Origin: SZAS-79 sp038319115
Lineage (GTDB): Bacteria; Pseudomonadota; Gammaproteobacteria; Burkholderiales; SG8-39
Assembly: GCA_038319115.1 (NCBI GenBank)
Contig: JBBQCV010000193.1
Location: forward strand, 1-7,024
Direction: 5' to 3'
DNA length: 7,024 nucleotides
Below the pieces are notes generated by a model, which searched no databases, was not told the DNA's origin, and saw only the letters and a list, made by a program, of their open reading frames with translations. Made by a program: the position numbers and the translations under genes. This document shows, in pieces, positions 1 through 5,626 of this stretch (positions within the stretch are counted from its first letter, which is position 1; each line of letters starts with the position of its first letter).

Positions 1-11
1 GCCGGCGTGCT

Positions 12-335
12 TTAGCCCAGGCGCAGCAGGACGTACATCGCAGCGGCGCTGGTCAGCACGCCGACGAGGAGGTTGCGTTTGGTGATCACCAGGTAGGCCA
101 CAAGCGCGATCGCGGTGGCCGCAAGCCGCTGCCACAACTGGGTCTGCTCGAGCGGGCCCGAGGGCATGAGGACAATGCGGCTGACCAGCCCGGCCAGCAT
201 GGCAAAGGCCACGCACCCGACCCAGGCAAACAGCTCGCTGTCCGGGCCCAGCCGCGACGACACGGCCACCCCGAGCCCGCGCCACAGATAGGTCCCGGCG
301 CCGCAGGCGAGGACCAACGGCAGGTACTCGCTCAT
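12..335 (-). CDS. AzlD-family membrane protein (small partner of the AzlC-type exporter)
   Basis: The 107-residue protein has the normal AzlD length and about three to four membrane segments (about 3-19, 36-56, 69-84 and 89-104). Family features are GAGTYLWRGLGVAV near the N terminus, a VGCVAFAMLAGLVSR segment (39-53) in place of the usual VPxAVLAAL block, and KRNLLVGVLTSAAAMYVLL at the end. It forms the two-part exporter with the AzlC-type protein. The start at 333-335 is chosen because it overlaps the AzlC TGA as ATGA; an open frame continues 28 codons upstream but only by running through the AzlC coding sequence in another frame. It ends with TAA, 11 nt before the window edge, so whatever follows in the operon is not visible. 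Confidence 0.9.
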   Translation of the reverse strand: MSEYLPLVLACGAGTYLWRGLGVAVSSRLGPDSELFAWVGCVAFAMLAGLVSRIVLMPSGPLEQTQLWQRLAATAIALVAYLVITKRNLLVGVLTSAAAMYVLLRLG

Positions 336-1066
336 TGCGAACGCGCGCGGTGGCGCCAGGCGCGATGCCCGGCATACGCGAGCGTGCCGCCGATCGCCCC
401 GGCCACCAGCACGCTCCATTGCGGCACCACAAGGTGCGCGATGGGCCCGACGATCGCGCCCGCGACGATTGCCGCGCGCCCCAGGGATTCACGCGTGGTC
501 CCGGTGAGGATCAGCACGAAATACATCGGGCTCATGAACACCAGCGCGGTCTTGGCCAGCGGCGGCAGCAGGTCACCGGCGAGGAAGCCGATCGCGGTGG
601 ACAGGGTCGCCGAGGCCATCAGGGTCAGCGCGAAGCCGAAAAAATAGTCCAGCCGGCGGCTCGGCGGGATCGTGGGGAAGCGCGCCATGGCCCAGGCCCA
701 GCCGGTCATCGAGATGAGCTGGGCGGCGAGGTAGAAGCGGCGCGGCCGCTCGCCGCCTTCGCGCAGCAGCGGCATCAGGACCACCGTCATCGGCAAAAAA
801 CGCGCCGCCGAAATTATCACGCTGAGCAGCACGGCGAAGAACGGCGCGCCGAGCGTATGCATCTCCACCAGGATTAACTGGCCCGGTAGCGCCCATAAAA
901 GCAGCGAGGACAGCACGGTGCCGGCGAACGACAGGCCGTTGCCCGCGGCGAGCGCGCCAAATCCGAGGTAGCCGGCGGCCAGCACGAGGGCGGGAATGCC
1001 GGTTGCGTCGAGCGCACCTTCAGCGAAGGCGCCGCGGGCCGGTGCATGCGGCGGGTCGGTCGGCAT
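332..1066 (-). CDS. AzlC-family membrane protein (branched-chain amino acid exporter-type large subunit), divergent
   Basis: The 244-residue protein is mostly membrane segments and matches the AzlC family in size, in the GYLGFGALAAGNGLS block (32-46), and in the LLWALPGQLILVEM block (57-70), which stands for the usual FAGAAQF region with the Gln (63) kept. ISAARFLPMTVVL (85-97) replaces the common VNLRHLLYG block: the Arg (89) is kept, the Asn is not. AzlC works with AzlD, encoded next, to export branched-chain amino acids or analogues; the divergent blocks make the substrate uncertain. The ATG at 1064-1066 has no clear ribosome-binding site. A GTG at 1085-1087, in frame and overlapping the crotonase TGA as GTGA, would add seven residues (VTPTPPT) and is a real alternative that would couple translation to the gene before. 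The stop (332-334) overlaps the azlD start. Confidence 0.88.
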   Translation of the reverse strand: MPTDPPHAPARGAFAEGALDATGIPALVLAAGYLGFGALAAGNGLSFAGTVLSSLLLWALPGQLILVEMHTLGAPFFAVLLSVIISAARFLPMTVVLMPLLREGGERPRRFYLAAQLISMTGWAWAMARFPTIPPSRRLDYFFGFALTLMASATLSTAIGFLAGDLLPPLAKTALVFMSPMYFVLILTGTTRESLGRAAIVAGAIVGPIAHLVVPQWSVLVAGAIGGTLAYAGHRAWRHRARSQ

Positions 1067-1083
1067 GGTCGGCGGCGTGGGCG

Positions 1084-1863
1084 TCACCGCCCGCTGAATT
1101 CCGGCTTCTTCTTGGCCAGGAATGCCTTGAATCCCGTTCGATAATCTTCGGTGTCGAAACAGGCATAGCCTTCGTCGCGCTCGGCCTCCGAAAGCGGGCG
1201 CGGATCGCCCAGCCGTCGGGCGAATTTCTTGTGCCAGCGGGCCACCAGCGGCGCGCCGGCGGCGATGCGTTGCGCGCATGCGTAAGCCTCTTCCTCCACC
1301 TTGTCGTCGGCGACGACCCGGTTCACCAGCCCCTTGGCCAGCGCTTCGACGGCGCCGAACACGCGCCCCTCGAGCAGGATTTCCATGGCCGCGGCGCGTC
1401 CTACGAGGTCGATCAGCGCGGCCATCTCCCCATAGCCCACCACCAGCCCAAGCTTGTTGATCGGGATGCCGAAACGGCTCGACTCGCCGCAGATGCGCAT
1501 GTCGCATTGCGAGGCCACTTCCAGGCCGCCGCCCACGCAGGCGCCGTGGATGAGCGCCACGGTCGGGTGGCGGCACTCGTGCACCGCGCGCATCGTGGCG
1601 TCGATTTTTTCGCCATAAGCCTTGGCGACCTTCGCGTCCGAGCGGGTGGCGGCGAACTCGGAAATATCGGCGCCGGCGGCGAATGCCTTGTCTCCTGCGC
1701 CGCGCAGCACGATTACGCGCAGGGTTTCGTCGCCATCGAGCTCGCGCATGACTTCGCCCAGGCGCACCCACATGCCGAACGACATCGCGTTGAGCTTGGC
1801 GGGATTGTTGAGCACCACCGTGGCCACCGGCCCTTCGCGCGTGAAATAAACCGGATCATCCAT
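1084..1863 (-). CDS. Crotonase-fold protein, enoyl-CoA hydratase/isomerase family
   Basis: The 259-residue cytoplasmic enzyme has the complete crotonase fold. The CoA/oxyanion-hole segments are present: AFAAGADISEF (60-70) and HGACVGGGLEVASQCDMRI (106-124). Glu115 in GGGLEVA matches the first catalytic Glu of rat mitochondrial enoyl-CoA hydratase (Glu144). The second (Glu164, in FGQPE) is replaced: the segment here reads FGIPINKLGL (131-140), with Ile135 at that position. Many crotonase relatives with other activities (isomerase, decarboxylase, hydrolase, C-C bond cleavage) lack one of these acids, so hydratase activity should not be assumed. The ATG at 1861-1863 has GAGGGA upstream and lies 19 nt after the permease stop, so the gene is probably co-transcribed with the TRAP system and may act on the CoA ester of the imported acid or a product of it (inference). 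Confidence 0.93.
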   Translation of the reverse strand: MDDPVYFTREGPVATVVLNNPAKLNAMSFGMWVRLGEVMRELDGDETLRVIVLRGAGDKAFAAGADISEFAATRSDAKVAKAYGEKIDATMRAVHECRHPTVALIHGACVGGGLEVASQCDMRICGESSRFGIPINKLGLVVGYGEMAALIDLVGRAAAMEILLEGRVFGAVEALAKGLVNRVVADDKVEEEAYACAQRIAAGAPLVARWHKKFARRLGDPRPLSEAERDEGYACFDTEDYRTGFKAFLAKKKPEFSGR

Positions 1864-1882
1864 GGTCGTCCCTCAGGGTTTG

Positions 1883-3166
1883 TCAGCGATAGAAGTAGTC
1901 GACCAGCCCCATGCCGGTCACCGGCACGTAGGTGACCAGCAGGAGCACAGCCACCAGTACCGCGATGAAGTAGATATTGACCTTCGACACTGCCCACATG
2001 TCGGCCTTGGCAATGGCACAGGCGGTCATGAGCACCGAGGCCACCGGTGGGGTCTGCTGGCCGATACCAAGGTTGATCGTCACGATGAGGCCGAAATGCA
2101 CCGGGTCGATGCCGGCTGCCTTCACCAGCGGCAGGACCACCGGCACGGTGAGGATGATCGCGGCGGCCGAATGCAGGAACAGGCCGAGCGCGAGGAACAG
2201 CACGTTCAGGATCGCAAGCACCACGTACTTGTTGCTGGTCAGCTCCATGATGCCGGCTGCCAGGCGCTGCGGGACCTGCGATTCGGTGAGGTACACCCCG
2301 AGCAGCCCGCTGGTGGCCACCAGCAGCATCACCACCGCCGTCTGCACGCCGCCCTCGATCATCGAGGCGCGCAGGTGGCGCAGGTCGAGCTCGCGATACA
2401 CCACCAGGCCGATGAAGAGCGCCGCCAGCACCGCCAGCGCGGCGCCCTCGGTGGCGGTTACCACGCCGCCAAATATGGAGCCCAGGATGATCACGGGCAG
2501 GAAGAACGCCCAGAACGCATCCTTGAAAGTTTCCTTCACGCGCGCCAGCCTGAATGACTCCTCGACCGGGAAGTCGTAACGGCGTGCAAACCAGTAGGCC
2601 ATGCCCATCAGGCCCAGGCCGCCGATCAGGCCGGGGACGATGCCCGCGACGAAAAGCTGCACCACCGAGGTGTCGGCCATGACCGCGTACAGCACCATCG
2701 GGATCGACGGCGGGATGATGACCGCAAGCGTGGCCGACGACGACATCACCGCCGCGGCGAACTCCTTCGAGTAGCCGCGCGACTTCATCGCCGGGATCAG
2801 CACCGAGCCCAGCGCCGCCACGTCGGCCACGGCCGAGCCTGAGATCTCGGCGAAGAACAGCGACGTGCCGATGCTCACGATCGACAGGCCGCCGCGCACC
2901 CAGCCCAGCAGCGCGGAGGCAAAGGCGATCAGGCGCCGCGAGATGCCCGAGGCGTTCATGATCGAGCCGGCGAGGATGAACAGCGGGATCGCAAGCAGCG
3001 GGAAATTGGTCGCGCTGTTGTAGAGCACGATGGGCAGGTTCGGCAGGCTCGAGAGCCCCTGGGTGATAACGAGCGCGCTCACCGCGACGATGCCCAGCGC
3101 CACCGCGATCGGCACGTTGATGAGCACCAGCCCCAGCACGCACACGAAAAGGATCAGGATCGACAT
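1883..3166 (-). CDS. TRAP transporter large permease subunit, DctM family
   Basis: The 427-residue inner-membrane protein has the full length and about 11-12 hydrophobic segments expected for DctM, the ion-coupled transport subunit of TRAP systems. Family blocks include IPLFILAGSIMNASGISRRL (60-79), FFAEISGSAVADVAALGSVLIP (104-125), IIPPSIPMVLYAV (150-162), IFGGVVTATEGAALAVLAAL (231-250) and GIGQQTPPVASVLMTACAIA (367-386). Two places differ from the common pattern as I know it: TATEG (237-241) where TPTEA is usual, and His332 in GLFLHSAAAIILTVP where an Asp is frequent. Neither suggests a broken gene. Translation starts at the ATG 3164-3166 with a weak GAGG site that overlaps the DctQ stop, consistent with coupled translation of the Q and M subunits. 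Confidence 0.96.
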   Translation of the reverse strand: MSILILFVCVLGLVLINVPIAVALGIVAVSALVITQGLSSLPNLPIVLYNSATNFPLLAIPLFILAGSIMNASGISRRLIAFASALLGWVRGGLSIVSIGTSLFFAEISGSAVADVAALGSVLIPAMKSRGYSKEFAAAVMSSSATLAVIIPPSIPMVLYAVMADTSVVQLFVAGIVPGLIGGLGLMGMAYWFARRYDFPVEESFRLARVKETFKDAFWAFFLPVIILGSIFGGVVTATEGAALAVLAALFIGLVVYRELDLRHLRASMIEGGVQTAVVMLLVATSGLLGVYLTESQVPQRLAAGIMELTSNKYVVLAILNVLFLALGLFLHSAAAIILTVPVVLPLVKAAGIDPVHFGLIVTINLGIGQQTPPVASVLMTACAIAKADMWAVSKVNIYFIAVLVAVLLLVTYVPVTGMGLVDYFYR

Positions 3167-3173
3167 GGCCGCC

Positions 3174-3686
3174 TCAGTGGGTCATCTCGGCCAAATCACT
3201 GGCCCCGGAGGGCGCCTGCCCGCGCGCCTCGCGCAGCAACTGCGGCAGGTTGCTCAGTTCGGCGATGATGATCAGCACCGCGCTGGCCGGGATCACCGAC
3301 TGCGTCCACGCGACCGTGACCCACGGCAGGCTCACGAGGTGGTCGGTGTTGAGGATTTCGAGGATGCTGTAGCCCATCCACCCGAGCAGGGCGAAAAACG
3401 CCACCACGAGGGTTTCGGCAAGCACCACAAAGGCCACCCGCCACCCCGGCGGCAGGCTCATGACCAGGCCCGGGAAGCCGATGTGGGCGCGCTTGAGCGA
3501 GGCGAGGGCCGAGCCGTAGAACGTCAGCCATGCGAGCATGATCGAGGCGACCTCGTCATACCACGCGAGCGCAAAGCCGAAAGTCCTGAACAGCACGCCG
3601 ATGGTGACCTCGGCGGACAGGAGCACCATCAGGGCGATGACGATCCATTCGAGCAGCAGCTCGAAGCGTGAGCGCAAACGGGGCAT
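3174..3686 (-). CDS. TRAP transporter small membrane subunit, DctQ family
   Basis: The 170-residue protein has four predicted membrane segments at about 12-33, 44-62, 83-106 and 124-146, the usual DctQ layout. The hallmark stretch WYDEVASIMLAWLTFYGSA (42-60) matches the family pattern of an aromatic/acidic pair followed by a Trp helix. A short basic loop, SLKRAHIG (63-70), follows, as is common. The Q subunit sits in the inner membrane and supports the M permease. The ATG at 3684-3686 is chosen because GGAGAAGG stands just before it; a longer open frame reaches a TTG at 3744-3746 but the extra 20 residues are Pro/Gly-rich, cover the hairpin region and lack a ribosome-binding site. TGA stop, 7 nt before the M gene. 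Confidence 0.94.
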   Translation of the reverse strand: MPRLRSRFELLLEWIVIALMVLLSAEVTIGVLFRTFGFALAWYDEVASIMLAWLTFYGSALASLKRAHIGFPGLVMSLPPGWRVAFVVLAETLVVAFFALLGWMGYSILEILNTDHLVSLPWVTVAWTQSVIPASAVLIIIAELSNLPQLLREARGQAPSGASDLAEMTH

Positions 3687-3702
3687 TGCCTTCTCCGGCC
3701 TT

Positions 3703-3736
3703 GGCGGGGATTCGGGCGGGAGGCAGTTCCCCGCCC
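3703..3736 (-). promoter_or_regulatory. Two mutually exclusive G+C-rich hairpins between the receptor and small-subunit genes
   Basis: In the 64-nt gap after the receptor gene, GGCGGGGA (3703-3710) pairs perfectly with TCCCCGCC (3728-3735), giving an 8-bp stem with a 17-nt loop. Inside it, GGGCGGG (3714-3720) pairs with CCCGCCC (3730-3736), a 7-bp stem with a 9-nt loop. The two share 3730-3735, so only one can form at a time. No U run follows, so this is not a standard terminator. Stem-loops placed after binding-protein genes often protect the upstream mRNA or reduce read-through into membrane-subunit genes; that role is inferred here. The ribosome-binding site of the next gene (3689-3696) lies 6 nt past the outer stem. 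Confidence 0.6.
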
Positions 3737-3750
3737 CGAGGTGCAACGCG

Positions 3751-4731
3751 TTACTTGCCGAGCGCGATGGCGCGGTCGATCACTTCCTTGGCCGCCGGCA
3801 CTTCCTTGGCGTACTCCTCGTACACCGCCTTGGAGGCGGCGATGAAGGCGTCCTTGTTGGCGTTGTTGACGGTGATGCCGCCGGACTTCATCTTCGCCAG
3901 CAGGTCCTCGTCGTCCCTGGCCGCTTTTTCGTACACGAAGGCCTGCGTTTCCTTCGCGGTCTCCTCGAGCACTTTGCGCACGTCGGCCGGGTAGGAAGGC
4001 CACTTGCGGGAGCCCACCACGAGGTAGGCCGGCGTATACACATGGCCCGTCATCGAGAGGAACTTCTGCACTTCGTAGAACTTGGCGCTGGCGATCTGCG
4101 CGAGCGGGTTCTCCTGGCCGTCCATGACGCCGGTCTGCAGCGCGGTGAACACCTCGGAGAACTTCATCGGGCTGGGGTTGGCGCCGTAAGCCTGGAACAT
4201 CTTCACGCGCCACTTGCCCTCGGGCACCCGCAGCTTGATCCCCTTGAGGTCGGCGGGGACGTTGATGGGGTGCTTGTTGTTGGTGATGTGGCGGTAGCCG
4301 TTCTCCCACACGCCGAGCACCTTGATGCCTTTTTTCTCGGCCTCGGGCGCAAACTTCGACCAGAACAACTCCTTCTCGATCTTCTGCATGTGGTTGCGGT
4401 CCTTGACGAGATACGGCATCTCGAACACGCCGAAGATGTCCGCCTCCGAGGACATGACCGTGGAAGGCTCCACCATGTCGATGGTGCCGAGCTTGAGCTT
4501 CTGCATCATCTCCTTGTCCCCGCCCAGCTGGCTCGAGCCGTACACCACCACCTTGTACTTGCCGCCCAGCTTGGCATTGGCGCGCTTGGCGAACTCATCG
4601 GCAGCCGCACCGATGAGCGAGCCCGGCTCGCCCACGTGGCCGAGCTTGAGCTCGACCTGGGCGAGCGCCGCGGCGGGAACGGCCGAGGCGGCCAAAAGTG
4701 CGGCGAACGTGAACATCCTGTTGAATCGCAT
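3751..4731 (-). CDS. TRAP transporter periplasmic substrate-binding protein, DctP family
   Basis: The 326-residue secreted receptor has a signal peptide at residues 1-24 (ending AAALA before QVELKLGH). Family blocks follow: GSSQLGGDKEMMQKLKLGTIDM (65-86), IFGVFEMPYLVKD (99-111), GYRHITNNKHPINVPADLKGIKLRVP (145-170), and FSEVFTALQTGVMDGQENPLAQI (191-213). Arg168 in KLRVP corresponds to the conserved arginine that forms a salt bridge with the ligand carboxylate, and Asn208 in QENP is at the usual polar contact position, so the ligand is very likely an organic acid. The protein delivers ligand in the periplasm to the Q and M subunits encoded just downstream, which makes a complete TRAP system. 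The sequence resembles the C4-dicarboxylate branch, but this branch also includes receptors for sugar acids and aromatic acids, so I do not name a substrate. Stop is TAA. Confidence 0.96.
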   Translation of the reverse strand: MRFNRMFTFAALLAASAVPAAALAQVELKLGHVGEPGSLIGAAADEFAKRANAKLGGKYKVVVYGSSQLGGDKEMMQKLKLGTIDMVEPSTVMSSEADIFGVFEMPYLVKDRNHMQKIEKELFWSKFAPEAEKKGIKVLGVWENGYRHITNNKHPINVPADLKGIKLRVPEGKWRVKMFQAYGANPSPMKFSEVFTALQTGVMDGQENPLAQIASAKFYEVQKFLSMTGHVYTPAYLVVGSRKWPSYPADVRKVLEETAKETQAFVYEKAARDDEDLLAKMKSGGITVNNANKDAFIAASKAVYEEYAKEVPAAKEVIDRAIALGK

Positions 4732-4828
4732 GCTGACTCCTCCTAGTGTGTGCAGGCTGGGCCTGTCTGGTAAAAATTCCGCTCTCGAGTTGCGCGCAGC
4801 GTTGCCGCACAGCCGTCGAATGGTGCGG
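4732..4828 (-). other. 97-nt intergenic gap before the TRAP genes
   Basis: This is the longest gap between genes in the window. It holds one arm and most of the inverted repeat at 4804-4829, an A+T patch (GGAATTTTTA on the minus strand, 4771-4780), a short CAGGC/GCCTG hairpin with a 3-nt loop (4753-4765) and the ribosome-binding site of the binding-protein gene. I looked for a sigma-70 promoter reading into the TRAP genes and found no pair of convincing -35 and -10 boxes. The gap is the most plausible place for an internal promoter or partial terminator, but the sequence does not prove either. Confidence 0.4.
4737..4744 (-). promoter_or_regulatory. Strong Shine-Dalgarno site of the TRAP binding-protein gene
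   Basis: AGGAGGAG lies 5 nt before the ATG at 4729-4731, the best ribosome-binding site in the window. It fixes the start codon and fits the high expression expected of a periplasmic receptor compared with its membrane partners. Confidence 0.8.
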
Positions 4829-4829
4829 C
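4804..4829 (-). repeat. Inverted repeat at the aldolase gene stop codon
   Basis: GCCGCAC (4804-4810) and GTGCGGC (4823-4829) are perfect 7-base arms separated by 12 nt, so the transcript can form a small hairpin that touches the TAG stop of the aldolase gene. There is no U run directly after it: the nearest, TTTTT on the minus strand (4772-4776), is about 27 nt further on. It is therefore not a standard intrinsic terminator. It could be a processing or attenuation element, or chance in G+C-rich DNA. Confidence 0.35.
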
Positions 4830-5614
4830 TATTCGAGAACCTCGGTGGACTTCCTCAGCACGCGTCGCGCGTAATAGCAATATACCGCGTCGACATACGT
4901 CTTCTTCAGGCGGTAATCGTGCGCCTCGCGGATGCATTCGGGCTTGACCTCGCGGATGGTGCCCGCGGCGCTCGCCATGAGCTGCAGCTTGGCGGCGCGC
5001 TCGATGAAAATAGCCAGCATCGTCGCCTCCTCGATGGTCGGGCAGGCGGCCAGCTGGCCGTGGTGGCCGAGCAGGATCGCGCGCTTGGTGCCCAGCGCCT
5101 CGTGGATGAGGCGGCCCTCCTCGTCCCCGATCGGCACGCCGGGGTATTCGGGCATCCAGGCGCAGTCCTCGTAGAACATCGAGGTGTCCATGTGCGGCGC
5201 ATTCAGCGGCACACCGAGCATCGACAGCGCCGCTACGTGCGGCGGGTGGGTATGCACGATCGCATTGACTTGCGGCCGGTGGCGGTAGATCCACAGGTGG
5301 AAACGGTTGGCGGGGTTGGGCATGCCTTCGCCTTCGACGATGTTGAGGTCGTCGTCCACCCTCACGATATTGCTCTTCTGCGCCTCGTCGAATCCCAGCC
5401 CGAAGCTGAGCATCCAGTAGGTGCCCGGCTCGTCGGCGCGCGTCGTGATCTGCCCGGCGAGGGCGGACTCGTGCTTCTCGTCGTCGAGAATGCGGCAGGT
5501 CAGGGCCAGCTTTTCGCGCATCGACCACGACGGCGTCATGAGGTGCTGGTCCATGCGCTCGCTGGTCTGGCGGTGGTAAAAGCTCTTGTCGCGGATTTTT
5601 TCCGGTGCAGTCAT
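4829..5614 (-). CDS. Class II aldolase/adducin-fold protein
   Basis: The 261-residue cytoplasmic protein has the class II (zinc) aldolase/adducin fold. The metal site looks intact: H121 and H123 in HTHPPH (121-126), and H185 in LLGHHGQL (181-188), which takes the place of the family NHG histidine. By comparison with L-fuculose-1-phosphate aldolase (E-W-R-F-H), the segment NPANRFHLWIY (100-110) puts Ala102 where the catalytic Glu sits, while Arg104, Phe105 and His106 remain. Plain retro-aldol activity is therefore uncertain; a lyase, decarboxylase, epimerase-like or non-catalytic role is possible. The ATG at 5612-5614 follows the Bug gene stop by 12 nt, in which GGAGACAGGA can serve as ribosome-binding site; stop is TAG. 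The position between two organic-acid binding-protein genes suggests that it acts on an imported hydroxy or oxo acid (inference). The fold assignment is firm, the reaction is not. Confidence 0.88.
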   Translation of the reverse strand: MTAPEKIRDKSFYHRQTSERMDQHLMTPSWSMREKLALTCRILDDEKHESALAGQITTRADEPGTYWMLSFGLGFDEAQKSNIVRVDDDLNIVEGEGMPNPANRFHLWIYRHRPQVNAIVHTHPPHVAALSMLGVPLNAPHMDTSMFYEDCAWMPEYPGVPIGDEEGRLIHEALGTKRAILLGHHGQLAACPTIEEATMLAIFIERAAKLQLMASAAGTIREVKPECIREAHDYRLKKTYVDAVYCYYARRVLRKSTEVLE

Positions 5615-5626
5615 CGTCCTGTCTCC

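Noticed and set aside
332..1771. An apparent 479-residue protein joining an Arg-rich region to AzlC
   Set aside because: The first part is the crotonase gene read in the wrong frame. Only the section after about 1087 shows real membrane-protein sequence, so this is not a fusion.
1713..3143. A 476-codon open frame on the minus strand over the permease gene
   Set aside because: It is another frame of the DctM gene; the product is Arg/Gly/Ala-rich low-complexity sequence with no membrane segments, while the other frame gives a complete DctM.
3703..3736. Intrinsic terminator after the TRAP receptor gene
   Set aside because: The stems are strong, but the 3' arms are followed by G/C/A-rich sequence (GAATCC, AAGGCC), with no U run.
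3687..3746. An N-terminal extension of the DctQ subunit starting at TTG 3744-3746
   Set aside because: The added residues are Pro/Gly-rich, cross the hairpin region and have no ribosome-binding site, whereas the ATG at 3684-3686 has one and gives the standard DctQ N terminus.
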